Shown here piece by piece: positions 43,605 through 54,428 of a stretch of DNA of 64,000 nucleotides (the first letter of the stretch is position 1; the number at the start of each line of letters is the position of its first letter). A program made the position numbers and the translations under genes. The stretch is taken from positions 372,001-436,000 of the forward strand of contig JAVGVS010000306.1 in NCBI GenBank assembly GCA_032718565.1, given 5' to 3'. The notes beneath the pieces were generated by a model. It saw only the letters and a list, made by a program, of their open reading frames with translations, did no database searches and was not told the DNA's origin. Source of the DNA: Distichodus sexfasciatus (taxonomy: Eukaryota > Chordata > Actinopteri > Characiformes > Distichodontidae).

Positions 43605-44627
43605 CAGTGCACATGCGAGCTCACATTCGCTAAGTGAGGCAAACAAGCAGTGTACTTTTTCTGCATGTGCAGACAGACTTGAGCGCGAAAAGATGTGAGA
43701 CTTTGCTAGCGAACGTTCCATTGCATACAAAATAACATTCATTTTAAAGCAGAAGGCATGGGCCATATAAAATCCCACCTCGGCTTTGGTGCCTGGCACA
43801 AGCGCTACATTTCCGGCATATAATAAATGTGTCATATCGCCATTGTTAAAAGGTTTATACTTTAGGCAGTAACTGTACAAGAACCTATGTATTTAAAGTG
43901 CAATGTGCCTTGTTACTGCATGAACAAATACACAAACAGTTCTTTAAAGGCAGGTAGGTGACATAAGCATAAATGGTCATATAAGCAAGTCTAAAATATG
44001 GGATTGGTGACAGACAGGATGAGTTTTATTGAGTTTACGCATGTTCACTATACTCATTTCACAATAAACATTTTCGTTTTTGAGCTGTGTAAGGACTAGC
44101 GTCGCTCTGGCGCTCTAGCGAAGGGCGTCTCATCCTCGGCTAACCTCTAGCGTCGGCGCTAATGATAAACCCGCGCTCTTTATCCCTCTTTATCCCCCCC
44201 AGCAGACGAGTCCTGTTAACACGCTACGCCGTTATTGATAGGCTGTTGCCATTAGCCGTGTTTACCTGTCAGCTAGCGCGCTGCTAATGAGAGAGCTTTG
44301 GGAGGAATAATGAGGAGACCTCTAACGACTAATGGATGTTTACAACCTTCCTCTCTCTCTCTCTCTCTCTCCCTCTCCCTGTCGCTCTCGCTCTCCCTCA
44401 CTCTGCCGCTAATGCTAACGTTAACGCTAATGCCGCTGTTGCGGCCGGGTTGCAAGTTTAATAAAGGCGGCGTCGCACCGACGTCAGGCCTCTCGCCGTG
44501 GTTAATTGGTGTTGCGATCGGAACCGGAGCCTCCTCAATTACCTGGAGAGCCTGATGAAGGGAGAGAGGGAGGGAGGAGGAGGCGGTGATGTGATCGATA
44601 ACTTCAGGATCAGGACTGACCATGGAA
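43605..44627. other. CpG- and TAAT-rich regulatory-looking island
   Basis: 44090-44300 and 44395-44620 carry CGGCTAACCTCTAGCGTCGG, GCTAATGATAAACCCGC, CTGCTAATGAGAGAGC and GTGGTTAATTGGTGTTGCG. Dense TAAT cores and CpG suggest homeodomain-bound regulatory DNA. (CT)n lies at 44350-44372. No exon is recognised. Confidence 0.4.
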
Positions 44628-44631
44628 GAAC

Positions 44632-44654
44632 GAGTGTGTGTGTGTGTGTGTGTG
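44632..44654. repeat. (GT)n microsatellite
   Basis: About 11 GT units. Confidence 0.95.
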
Positions 44655-44773
44655 TCTGTTTACATTACAGTAATAAAATTACTGCCAGCATTGCACACTA
44701 TAATGAATTACAGTATATTACAGTTATGAAAATTGTCTTGAATTTACAGTAATTTATGGTATGCATTTTATAT

Positions 44774-44774
<1 letters not shown>

Positions 44775-44813
<39 letters not shown>
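44775..44813. repeat. (TAA)n microsatellite
   Basis: About 13 TAA units. Confidence 0.95.
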
Positions 44814-44918
44814 CATATTTAATATATGTTTTTCTAGATATTTTCTTAAAGGAGATCAATGTAACTGTAGCATTATCGTAATTGCAGAAATGTGCTGTTG
44901 CTTCCTCTTGTTTCTTTT

Positions 44919-45310
44919 GTGGTCTCATTGTAGAGTGCTCGTTTCTAAACTAAGAGGTTGTGGGTTCAAATCCTACCCTTACATACTGTCTTTATGATTT
45001 TTAGTAGATTTTCTGTATAGTTTATATTATTACTGCAAATTGTGATTGCATTTTTCAAATTTTTCAAATTTAACTACAATTAAATTTTATTTTTTATTTT
45101 AATTCTCTACATCTAGTGTAAACTTTATATTTAGGATACTTGCATCTGGACCAAAAGGCTGTGGGTTCAAATCCTACCTCAAGCACTACATCACAGATCC
45201 TGAGCAGAAATTTAACCCCACAGGTTGTCAGGGAGACAGTCTCTGTAATTAGGAAAAGCGTAAGTCGCTCTGGATATGAGCATCTGCTAAATGCCACATA
45301 TGTAAATGTA
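44919..45310 (+). mobile_element. Degenerate SINE-C head and SINE-C copy
   Basis: A head fragment at 44919-44983 has a B box (TGGGTTCAAATCC). A fuller copy at 45125-45310 has B box GGGTTCAAATCC, AATTAGGAAAAGCG, the decayed stem-loop CGCTCTGGATATGAGCA (45266-45282) and TCTGCTAAATG. Confidence 0.7.
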
Positions 45311-45404
45311 TTTCATATACATTTTTTAATAATGTATCTTCTATGTGCCTTATTTTTTTGTACTCTATGGAAACTGGGTCATGTTGTTTATATATGTGTA
45401 TACT

Positions 45405-45439
45405 CTCTGTCTCTCCCCTCTCTCTGTCTCTCTCCTCTC

Positions 45440-45470
<31 letters not shown>

Positions 45471-45478
45471 ATATATAT

Positions 45479-45565
<87 letters not shown>
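45405..45565. repeat. (CT)n-(CA)n-(TA)n compound microsatellite
   Basis: CT-rich from 45405 to 45469, (CA)n at 45480-45502, (TA)n from 45503 to 45565. It adjoins the Tc1 fold-back, whose TA target may have been the array itself. Confidence 0.95.
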
Positions 45566-45571
<6 letters not shown>

Positions 45572-46165
45572 ACTAATGCAAAGTTTTTTAGGTGTGAAAA
45601 AAATGCTGTAAACAAGAATGCTTTCAAAAAATGGAAGTATTGTCATTTATATTCATCAATCAACAAAATGCAGTGAATGAACAAAAGAAATCTAAATCAA
45701 GTCAATATTTGATTGTGACCGCCCTTTGCCTTCAAAACAACATCAATTCTTCTGGGTACACTTGCACAGTTTTTGAAGAACTCGGCTGGTAGAGTTGTTC
45801 CCAAACATCTTGGAGAACTAACACAGATCTATAATCCTATAATCCTACAAAATAATATAATGACTATAATCCTACAAAATAATATAATGACTACAAAATA
45901 ATATAATGACTATAATCCTACAAAATAATATAATGACTATAAACCTACAAAATCCCTGACTTTGTGCAAGTGTACCTATAAGTATTGATGCTGGTTTGAA
46001 GGTAAAAGGTAGTAACACCAAATATTGACTTGATTTAGATTTTTCATCTGTTTGCTCACTTTGCATTTTGTAAATTGATAAAAATAACAGTCATTATTAA
46101 TATTTCTGAAAGCATTCTTTGTTTACAGCATTTTTTCACACCTGCCTAAAACCTTTGCACAGTAC
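45566..46165 (-). mobile_element. Tc1/mariner-like fold-back derivative, second copy
   Basis: The left end has AGGTGTGAAAAAAATGCTGT with GTAAACAAGAATGCTTTC. The right end, read inverted, has AGGCAGGTGTGAAAAAATGC with GTAAACAAAGAATGCTTTC. The arms are inverted copies. The centre repeats CTACAAAATAATATAATGAC about four times. The reverse strand of 45700-45830 keeps a frameshifted transposase C-terminus. The last TIR bases are displaced by SINE-C. Confidence 0.8.
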
Positions 46166-46364
46166 CAACACGGGTGTTGGTAGCCTAGTGGTAGAACACT
46201 CGCCTTTGGACTGAGAGGTGGTGGGTTCGAATCTGACCTCTGGTGTTACCAACATTGGGTCCCTGAGCAAGACCCTTAACCCTAAGTTGCTCTCAGGGGA
46301 ACTGTCCCTGAAATTAGGAAATGTAAGTCGCTCTGGATAAGAGCGTCTGCTAAATGCTGTAAAT
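46166..46364 (+). mobile_element. SINE-C, full length, inserted in the Tc1 terminus
   Basis: tRNA-like head with A box (TAGCCTAGTGGTAG) and B box (GGGTTCGAATCT), then CCCTGAGCAAGACCCTTAAC and a 3' region AAGTCGCTCTGGATAAGAGC..GTCTGCTAAATG. GTAC flanks both sides (46162-46165, 46365-46368). Removing it rebuilds the Tc1 end GCACAGTACTGT. Confidence 0.88.
46329..46345 (+). promoter_or_regulatory. GGATA stem-loop of SINE-C (LINE machinery recognition)
   Basis: CGCTCT-GGATA-AGAGCG forms a perfect 6 bp stem with a five-base loop. L2-clade LINEs such as eel UnaL2 and their partner SINEs share such a 3' stem-loop, which the LINE reverse transcriptase recognises. Its presence points to L2-type enzymes as the mover of SINE-C. 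Confidence 0.7.
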
Positions 46365-46368
46365 GTAC

Positions 46369-47279
46369 TGTGTGTGTGTGTATATATATATATACAGTAC
46401 ATACAGTACGAATAACTACTGGAAAATGAGATACAAGATTTAATCTTTTGATATTCGTGTCTCTTCACTGCAGTGTGCGGCAGCGATGTGAGCCCCGTGA
46501 GGACCCCACTGAGACCAATTTGTGCCATTATTAAATTATTACGGAAATCTTATCACTGCAGGATTAACCACGAGAGTTTATTGCCATAGTGGAGCTCTAT
46601 CTCTCTCCCTGTCTCGCACACACAGTCACTTCTTGCTAATATTAAAATATTAAATTAACTAAATTAACCAGATATAAATAACAGTATAGCTACAGATACT
46701 ATCCCCAACATTAAGCTTAATTATCACACTCTATTTCTGTCCATAAATGACACTTCCAATAAGCATTTTTATTTTATGATGAATACAAAAATTTGAGGAT
46801 TTTCTATTGTATAGGACACTGATCCTCAATCCCGGCTTTTGGCCTAATGCTCTTTACAGATTTAGATTTTTCTAGAACCACTGCTTACCTCGTGCAGTTG
46901 ATTAGTCAGTTATGAACCACAAAGAAAATACTAAATCTTACAGAGTGTTGGGCAAGAAACACTAGTTTAGGGCCAGGTCTTACGCACTTCACTCACATAA
47001 CACACACACACACACACACCTTTTAAATGCATTGCCTCTAGGTAAAACATGACAAGCTGTTTAATAACATTCTTATCTCATGCTCAGTATCACTTTCTTA
47101 AAGCAATTAGCAGCAATGGGGCAGTCCCCAGTCTCACACTCAATGAAGTTATATTTTATGTTTTATACAAAACATGACTGTGAGAAGCGGCTGTCGTCGA
47201 GTCCTGACCTTAACCGATATCAACAAACCTTTCCAAACAACTGATGAAATCCAGCCACTCAGAGCGCCAAATCCGACTC
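46369..47279. other. AT-rich unique DNA, no gene seen
   Basis: Short GT/TA tract at 46369-46396 and (CA)n at 47001-47020. 46640-46850 has weak R1-like words (AACCAGATATAAATAACAG). Confidence 0.4.
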
Positions 47280-47526
47280 CAGTGTTGGGGAACATACCTT
47301 GGGAAACATAATGATAAGTTCAAGCTACAAGCTACTCTTCATTAAAAGTATTTAAGCTATAGCCGTTATTAACGTTCCTGTTTAATATAGTAGCTAGCTA
47401 TTCTACAAGCTACAGACAAAAAGCAGCTACATCCAAGATGTTTCATTCAGTAATACGTAATAGTTCTGCTGTAAGATACTCTTAAAACCAAAATGTTTTT
47501 AAAAAATCCATACGTGATGTTAAAAG

Positions 47527-48196
47527 TAGGGATGCAAGATCATAACGCTCTCAGCAACAACTCGGGATTAATTAACGATTAATCTTCAACTAATGTTTAC
47601 TTGTGTATTCAATGTTCACACACCCTGGTTGCCCAGAGAAGGATGGGGTCCTCTTCCGAATCTTGGTTCCTCTCAAGGTTTCTTCCAGCTAGAGGGAGTT
47701 TTTCCGTGCCACTGTCACCTCAGGCTTCCTTGTTGGGGGTTTGGGCCGGTTAAATGTTGGGCCGGCTAAAATTGAATTTGAAAAAATTGAATAAAATATC
47801 GGAATCGTATCGGAATTAGCTGATAATTGCTTTTTAAAAAATTATTGGCACTGGACCTATGCTTAGATTTGGCCAATATTAAGAGCCGGTATTTGATGAC
47901 GCATTTATTGTAAGCTAGAAAGGTAGCACTTATGCCAGGCATGTCCAAAGTCCGAGCTGAGATTTGATACAGCCCGCGCCTTCTGTCTTAAAATGTATGC
48001 AGTTATTTTATGACAAAATTCTGGGCGCACAGTGAAACTTCTGTTTGCAAAATATCTTGTCTTAACGCACTCAACTCTGCCTGCACTTGCACTCGACTCT
48101 GGCATTACTCATTTATCACATGGGCATCAGAAAATATAAACATGAAATACAGTGCAAATCAGCATTAGTCTATAATTCCCATATCGTGCAACCCTA
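47527..48196. mobile_element. hAT-2 element (670 bp) with 8 bp target duplication
   Basis: Left end TAGGGATGCAAGATCATAAC; right end inverted TAGGGTTGCACGATATGGGA. GTTAAAAG (47519-47526) and GTTAAAAA (48197-48204) match at 7 of 8. Length of duplication and termini fit hAT. It holds a LINE 3' end (47635-47795) and no transposase frame. A related fragment is at 33870-34140. Confidence 0.82.
47635..47795 (+). mobile_element. LINE 3' end nested in hAT-2
   Basis: GGTTCCTCTCAAGGTTTCTT, GGGAGTTTTTCCGTGCCACT, GTCACCTCAGGCTTCCTTGT and a terminal AAATTGAATTTG region match the insert at 24380-24522. Confidence 0.7.
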
Positions 48197-48519
48197 GTTA
48201 AAAAGTAACATCAAAATTTACAAAATAATGCCAAATCACAACAAGGTTTTCATTGTGTTTTGGAGGTACAGAGTGTTTTGATTTTTTGGCTTGTGTAAGT
48301 TACACTTAAACGTGTAAGATCTGTACATTTTGGCCTTCAGAGTTATTCATATCGATAAGTACAGCCATTCTTGCTTCCATATTGGCCATCTTGGCTTCGA
48401 CTCAATGTCGCAGCTGCCCAAGAGCACGCTGTGATGCAATGGGAGCCTATCTGATGCCGCTTATGCCAATTCAGCACCAATCAGAAACTAGCTGAAGATA
48501 AAAATAATAGCGTTTTTCA

Positions 48520-48819
48520 TAAGGCCTCATCCACACGGACGTTCGAAATGAACGCCCTCTGAACGCCATACACGTTTTTGTTGCGTTTTGTAGCCGCGTT
48601 CGATTAGCGTTTCACTGGCGTTCGCAATAGCGTTTCACTGGCATTCGTAATAGTGCCGTTTTCCTTGCGTTTGTCGGGATTTTGATGCCAAGAAAACGTT
48701 GCATGCAGCGTTTATTTGACATCACCCGAGCGCGTAGCCGGCCGAACGCCGGTGCTGCACACCTGTGTGGACGCTTTGATTTGCTCCAAAGAGCAGAGAA
48801 ACGTGTGAACGAGGCCTTA
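48520..48819. mobile_element. MITE with TAAGGCCTC termini (300 bp)
   Basis: Left TAAGGCCTCATCCACACGGA and right, inverted, TAAGGCCTCGTTCACACGTT. An internal GCGTTTCACTGGCGTTCGCA/GCGTTTCACTGGCATTCGTA duplication lies at 48607-48655. Superfamily unassigned; only a weak 2 bp CA duplication is possible. Confidence 0.7.
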
Positions 48820-48981
48820 CAGTGTAACACTTTGCCACGCTACACCTCGATTTGTAATTAAAGGTTACTTTTAAAGCTACACCATTAGCAAAAGTAGCTT
48901 CACTACTCATAAAAGAAGCTGCTGGTAAAAATTGCTAAGTTAATAGCGGCACTCATTTTAGCTAGCTACTCCCCATCACTG

Positions 48982-49800
48982 GAAACAATAACAACATCGC
49001 TGGGGCCCCCGGGATCCGATGAAGCCACGCCTGGGCTGGGACCTCATCGTTAAAGCGGCGTTTTTCGGCTTGTTACAAATTAAAACGGCTCCGTCCTCAA
49101 TGGGAGGCGTGATTACAAAGCGGAGCCTCGCGAGCCGCATCCGATCTCTATTAAAACCTGGCGTTCATTGTAACGATGCCGGGGTTTAATTACTTCCACG
49201 CGGCGGCCGTCGCTGTAAAACACGCTGATAAATGGGACGACACGCTCGCTCGGCATTACTTTCCCCTCGCGTCCACCTCGTTAGTGCCGAAGTGGAGGAG
49301 GAGGAGGAGGAGGAGGAGGAGACTACCTGAGCGCAGGGTGGATGAGCAAACATGTGGGGAGGGCGAGGAGGAGGACGAGGATGAGGAAGAGCAAGAGAGT
49401 ATCAGCATTTTACAAAATCTACATTCAGCAAGAAAGTCGCAGTAATTTAATAGCGCAAGAATAAACCAAATGAAATTAAAAGTAAGCTAAACTAAAATTT
49501 GTGATGCTAGGTACTTAACTACTGAATATTGCAGAAAATAATCCACACGGCTGCTGCTAACAGACCATCCACACAGCCATACACGTTCAACACAACACTC
49601 CGCCGCTAGACTTCTTCATTGTGATTCCTACCCTAGCGCTGGTGAGAAAACATGGCGGATCAGGAAGCGCTAGCAGTTCTACCTGGTGGGTGGAGCTTCT
49701 CAGAGAGGAGGGTGGAGTTATTCAAATGTCCCCTACTGTGACGTAGAAGTAGGGGGGAAATCTAAACGGCTTGTTAAAGCACACGCTTAAACCCAGTCTA
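48982..49800. other. CpG-rich island with (GAG)n, no recognised gene
   Basis: 49000-49290 is CpG-rich with TTGTTACAAATTAAAACGGC, GGCGTGATTACAAAGCGGAG and GGGGTTTAATTACTTCCACG. GGAGGA repeats lie at 49294-49321. A frame from 49176 to 49445 exists but is dominated by Arg/Glu repeats. Regulatory DNA is more likely. Confidence 0.4.
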
Positions 49801-49857
49801 TGTTTTCACGCTTGGACTTTCAATTTGGTCCAAGTCAAAGTCTAAAAACTAGGACTT

Positions 49858-49989
49858 GGACTAAATTTAAACCAAAATTAGTAATCCAAGTCTTTGTTAT
49901 TAGACTTGGACTTGGATTATTAATTTTGGTTTAAATTTGGACGTTTTACACTTAAATTTGGATGATTAATTTTGGTTCAAATTTAGTCC
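49858..49989. repeat. AT-rich palindrome with 34-35 bp arms
   Basis: Left arm 49858-49892 (GGACTAAATTTAAACCAAAA..) and right arm 49909-49942 are inverted copies with few mismatches around a 16-base loop. A second inverted copy of the left arm lies at 49960-49989 (..TTTTGGTTCAAATTTAGTCC). Confidence 0.85.
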
Positions 49990-51392
49990 ATATCTTAGTT
50001 TTTGAAGCAATATAATATATTTGATGACTTACACACTTAATGTCCACACATAAACACACACACACACACACACTTTGTAGAAAAGCCAGACACTTGCTGC
50101 ATTGCTTACCCCACCGTGCTGCTACAGCAGATAAACAAATGTACATATTCATAGTCATTAATTATGAGGTTTTTTTGCGGTTGCCCAGTGGTCGGCTCGT
50201 TCTGATTAATCATGTTCGCTGTTCTTCCCCCGCGCTTATTAAAGCGCCGGAGCAAATTCCCCACACGCAATAAATCCCACACGGACCATGATTAATCAAA
50301 GGTGGAGAGCAGAGGGGCCCTGGCAGCTGGAGTTACAGTGTTAAATCACCTGCAGGCCATAACCAGCGCTCAGGTACAGGACGAGACGAGACGATGAAGA
50401 GAAGACGGCCGAAAAACAGCACAGAACACTTTTGAACTGATACAGCACCTTAAAACTGCTTTTCTACCTGCGCCTTCGTAGAAACTAATCATTTTGGATG
50501 AGTTTGAATCAAAAGCAGAACTTGTCATTTAAGTTTGATTTTTTTAATTAGAATTAAAATGTTATAAGTTACTCGCAGTGCCATGTGGTCAGCTATCGCT
50601 AAAATGAAAATTAAAACTAAATTAATTAAATTAAAATTGTCATGTGTTTACTGTGTTTTTGTTGTAATCGATGATGTGGCACTTGCTGTTTTTAAGATTT
50701 GGGAGAATGATGTTTATGATGATGCTCTCATATCAATTTTCAATAAACATCAAAATTTAGGCCAGTGATTTAATTCTAGAGTTACATAAGGATAAACTGG
50801 GAAAATTGTTTTAAGGTTGTTCAAAATTTTAGTTTGAAGTAACTTAAAATATATTTTTTGTTTAAACATTAAAATCATCTTTCAGGGAATGAAAATATGA
50901 TGACAAACAGAAATGATTAATATTATAGTTTTACCTGAAAATAGTCATTGTCATTAATATTTTCATTAATTCCTTTTTATTTAAGATAAAGTAATAAAAA
51001 TTACTCGTAACAAGTTGACGCAATATTTGTACTTTGATCCAAAGACGCACTCTTTTTAAGTGAGAAGCCACAGCGTTCAGGGATTAGCGGCTGGTCGGCC
51101 AGCTGGAGGTCAGAATGTCGAGACCCTGCACACACAACTCAGACTCGGCTCATCGATTCCGCATCAGAGCCCAGTCCACGAGGGTCAGAGGAGTTCTGGG
51201 TAGATTGACATAGATGAAGCCTGAGGATTAATACCGGTTCTGTACTTGGTGCTTCTGACAGTTTCTTATTTTATATTATTTATTTGTTGTTTGAAATTTT
51301 TGTTTGTTCTTAACTCTTAATTATCATTGATTTATTCATTATCTGTACCAATTATTCCCAATCAGTGGTCATTTAATGAATAATTTATTATA
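49990..51392. other. Regulatory-looking island (50150-50480) and AT-rich DNA
   Basis: The island holds TGATTAATCATG (50203-50214) and its exact inverse CATGATTAATCA (50287-50298), plus TGTTAAATCACCTGCAGG. (CA)n lies at 50053-50071. 50480-51390 is AT-rich with no feature seen. Confidence 0.4.
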
Positions 51393-51758
51393 AATAATTG
51401 TATATGAGGGGTGGCACAGTGGCGCAATGGTTAGCGCTGCCGCCTCACAATGAGAAGGTCCTGGGTTCGAACCCCGGAGATGGCCGTAGGGTCTTTCTGT
51501 GTGGAGTTTGCATGCTCTCCACGTGTTCGCGTGGGTTTTCTCCGGGTGTTCCGCTTTCCTCCCACAGTCCAAAGGCATGTAATGTAGGTTAATTGGTGAC
51601 TCTAAATTGGCGCTGTAATGTGTGAGTGTGATTGTGTGCCCTGCGGTGTGTTGGTGCCTGCCCATTGTTGGTCCCTCCCTTGTGCCCATAATTTCCCCCC
51701 CCGACCCCAGTAGGGATAAAGCGGTTCAGAAAATGAATGAAATGAATAATTGTATATG
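51393..51758 (+). mobile_element. Full-length SINE-B with perfect 14 bp target duplication
   Basis: Element 51407-51744 (338 bp) lies between perfect copies of AATAATTGTATATG (51393-51406 and 51745-51758). A box TGGCGCAATGGTTAG, B box GGGTTCGAACCC, CTTTCTGTGTGGAGTTTGCA, and tail AATGAATGAAATG. Confidence 0.95.
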
Positions 51759-52506
51759 TATAATTGACACCGTGTTGCCTGTGAAAGAATTTAGCAAATC
51801 ATTAACGTTTGACTTCACAAAAATTATCCATTTCTGCAATTACAAGTTGGTTTTAAAATGCCACTATTAAAATTCTCAGTTGTTACCACAAAAATGTAAA
51901 CTTTAATTCTTTAATGCATAAATTACAATCCACTAAGTCCAAGTCTAAGGCTAGATGGACACACTGCATGGTCAATTGCATTCGTCTTCTATGCAAATTG
52001 TAGCATTAGAGGCCGTTACCCATTTATTTTCAACCAAATCCTCCTTCATTTACGACATCACCACTCACTTTGTCTTTTTCCTGCCCCACCATGCTTGTGA
52101 CAGGACAGACTTGATGGGCAGCTTAATAGCGTAGTTATTTGACATGCTAATTCATATTTCGGATGCGTTTGGATGTTTCCCAGCTCTTGAGTGACAGGAG
52201 ATGTCATAGCCGCACAGCTACATGAGCCACTCTTGAACAATCATTTACTTACCAGCGCGTGCTAAATGTGCATCGATATCCTCTGAATATTTAATCACGT
52301 ACTAATTACTGCTTAGCTAAGAAGAGCTGTTGCTAAAACACTTATGGGCAAATGTATGTGGTGAGGACATTATTTTAGGAATATATGAGAGTAGTTTTTT
52401 TGGTTTTTTTGACCACTTTTTCATATTTTTGTAATGTCTGTTTCATGCATTAATGTTCTCAAAGTCAGACCTTCAAGAACACCAAGAATGCAAGTTGCTA
52501 CATTAA
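51759..52506. other. Unique DNA, no gene seen
   Basis: Nothing recognised. Confidence 0.4.
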
Positions 52507-52631
52507 GGGCTGGTTTCTTGAACTTGGATCAAGTCTAGTCTTGGACTAACTTGCAATACCAATGGTGATTTACCACTGAAAGTCAAAGTTAGTCTAGGAC
52601 TAGTCTTAATCTTAGACTGGGAAATTGGCCC
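52507..52631. mobile_element. Small palindromic MITE (125 bp), second copy
   Basis: GGGCTGGTTTCTTGAACTTG at the left and GGGAAATTGGCCC at the right, same length as 14227-14351. TAA flanks both sides (52504-52506, 52632-52634), which would fit a 3 bp duplication of PIF/Harbinger type. Confidence 0.72.
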
Positions 52632-53388
52632 TAAATGTTTTATTACCTATTATTTTTTTTCCTCTATTTTCCATCTTGGTAAAAACTCCAAGGCCACATG
52701 CTGAAATGAACTTGGATTATTAATTTGTAATTTTCATCTATCAGTAGAATTAAAAACAAAAACATGTGAACAAGCTATAGGCACTTGTGATCCACATACG
52801 GCTCCCACTGCAATATTTCAGTTGGTAAAACCACCGAAAACCCTGCCAGCGATGGAGAATCCCTCACCTTATACAGAAGATAAACACACAAAAGTATTTT
52901 TGCGTGGCGTTCTCCCTTTTTGCTGTTCTTGGTGGATGGTCGATGTGAAAAGGCAGAATAAACCTAGTCTGGGAACAATGTATCATCAGATTTGGCACAT
53001 ATGAAACAATCTCTTACTTCCAATCAGCTGCTATTACATCTACAGACTGAAAATCAACCTTATTAGATGATATAGTTATTATTAATCATTTAAAATTATA
53101 ATACTATTACTGCTGGTCTAAATATTATAATATTGAGGCGTTTAATTCCAGAAACCACCTGAGCAAGTATCTTTAACATCAGTTTGCTCAAGGGAAAGTG
53201 TAATTAGGAAATGCTTGTTACTGTTCCTTGTCAATATATAACTATTGTTAAGCTGCTAAGTTTCACTAGTGTTTCATAACTAATGTTTACGTAAAGAAAT
53301 TTTGACTAAAATACAATATTTGAAAAAATACTCAGTGTTGACTTTGTTTGAAGGAGTCTAACCTTGACAGAATGTTCACTGGACAGAC
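52632..53388. other. AT-rich unique DNA, no gene seen
   Basis: Nothing recognised. Confidence 0.4.
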
Positions 53389-53396
53389 GTGTCTAG

Positions 53397-54223
53397 TAGA
53401 GTTGGGGGCAAGACCACCTAAACCGAGACAAGACCAAGACCAGAGTGTGTTGAGACCGAGACAAGACAGAGACCGGACAAATTCACGTTTTACACCATAT
53501 GATAAATAAATAAGTGGAACACGCTAAGCCTAAGCAACATTAAAGATGTTTTACTCAATTTTTCTCTCTTACATATCTATAATGAGGAAATCACTTCACT
53601 GGAAGAAGTTATTCAAACTGATCACATCATATTTTAACTCAATAAGTCACAGTGGCATAACACTATTGATTACTCTGTAAGATATTAAAATGGGGAAAAA
53701 ATGTGATTAATTGAAAATGAAGAAAGACAAAAGTTTTGGGTAATTTGGATTCATTTTGCTTAAAAATGAGCTGCTTTTTGGAAGAGAACTACATTTTTGC
53801 GCATAATGGCGTTCCATATAACAGTCGCGAGCGTGTTTACATCACAAATAATGTTTTTATGCAGTTACTTCAGTTTTTGTGCATGAAATTATTCAGAAAT
53901 AATTTCACATACAGATGAATGAATGTAATGTCCAGTAAGTTGAAAGTCTTGTGATTCTGACGGCATGTGTGTGGTTTCTGTAAGTTAAAGGGATTCTGAG
54001 TTAGTAAAACACTAATTAATAAACAACACAAACCCCTGTGTCAGTCTCAAAGTCAGTTTCAAAGTTTTAGTAGTAATATTGTCAGAGTTGTGGGCTCGGC
54101 TGGTCTGGAAATAAAATCCTGAATCCTCTTTGTCCAAGTCCATGACAAGACCGAGTATAAATACAACAGAGTCCGAGACAAAACCGAGACTTTTAAAAAC
54201 TGGACTCGAGTATTACAACACTA
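53397..54223. mobile_element. hAT-3 element (827 bp) with 8 bp target duplication
   Basis: Left end TAGAGTTGGGGGCA and right end inverted TAGTGTTGTAATACTCGAGT. GTGTCTAG (53389-53396) and GTGTCTAC (54224-54231) match at 7 of 8. Internal GAGACAAGACCAAGACCAGA (53430s) is the word amplified at 26100-26640. No transposase frame. Confidence 0.75.
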
Positions 54224-54428
54224 GTGTCTACTTGAACTGTTGCCACTCTTACAGTTCTCGTTTTTCAGGGTCAGAGGCACGTCTGATAGCACGAATCCAA
54301 CATCTCCCCCTCTCTGGGCTTTCTTTCCCTTTTGGGATTCTGTAATGATCTTTTTGCAGTGGGGCAGTGGTTGATGTAGTGCAATTTCGTCTGCCTACTG
54401 TTGCTTTACATCTCATTTTGGTCTCATT

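Larger units (their letters stand above)
47280..48981. mobile_element. Candidate outer hAT-like element containing nested insertions
   Basis: Left end CAGTGTTGGGGAAC (47280) and, read inverted from 48981, CAGTGATGGGGAGTAGCTAG. Both inner flanks are rich in GCTAC/TAGCTAGC. Inserts at 47527-48196 and 48520-48819 account for 970 of the 1702 bp. Flanking 8-mers (TCCGACTC, GAAACAAT) do not match, so the two ends might not belong together. Confidence 0.5.

Noticed and set aside
46166..46364. Functional tRNA gene
   Set aside because: A and B boxes are present, but the sequence continues into a SINE body and does not fold into a full cloverleaf; the same holds for SINE-A and SINE-B heads.
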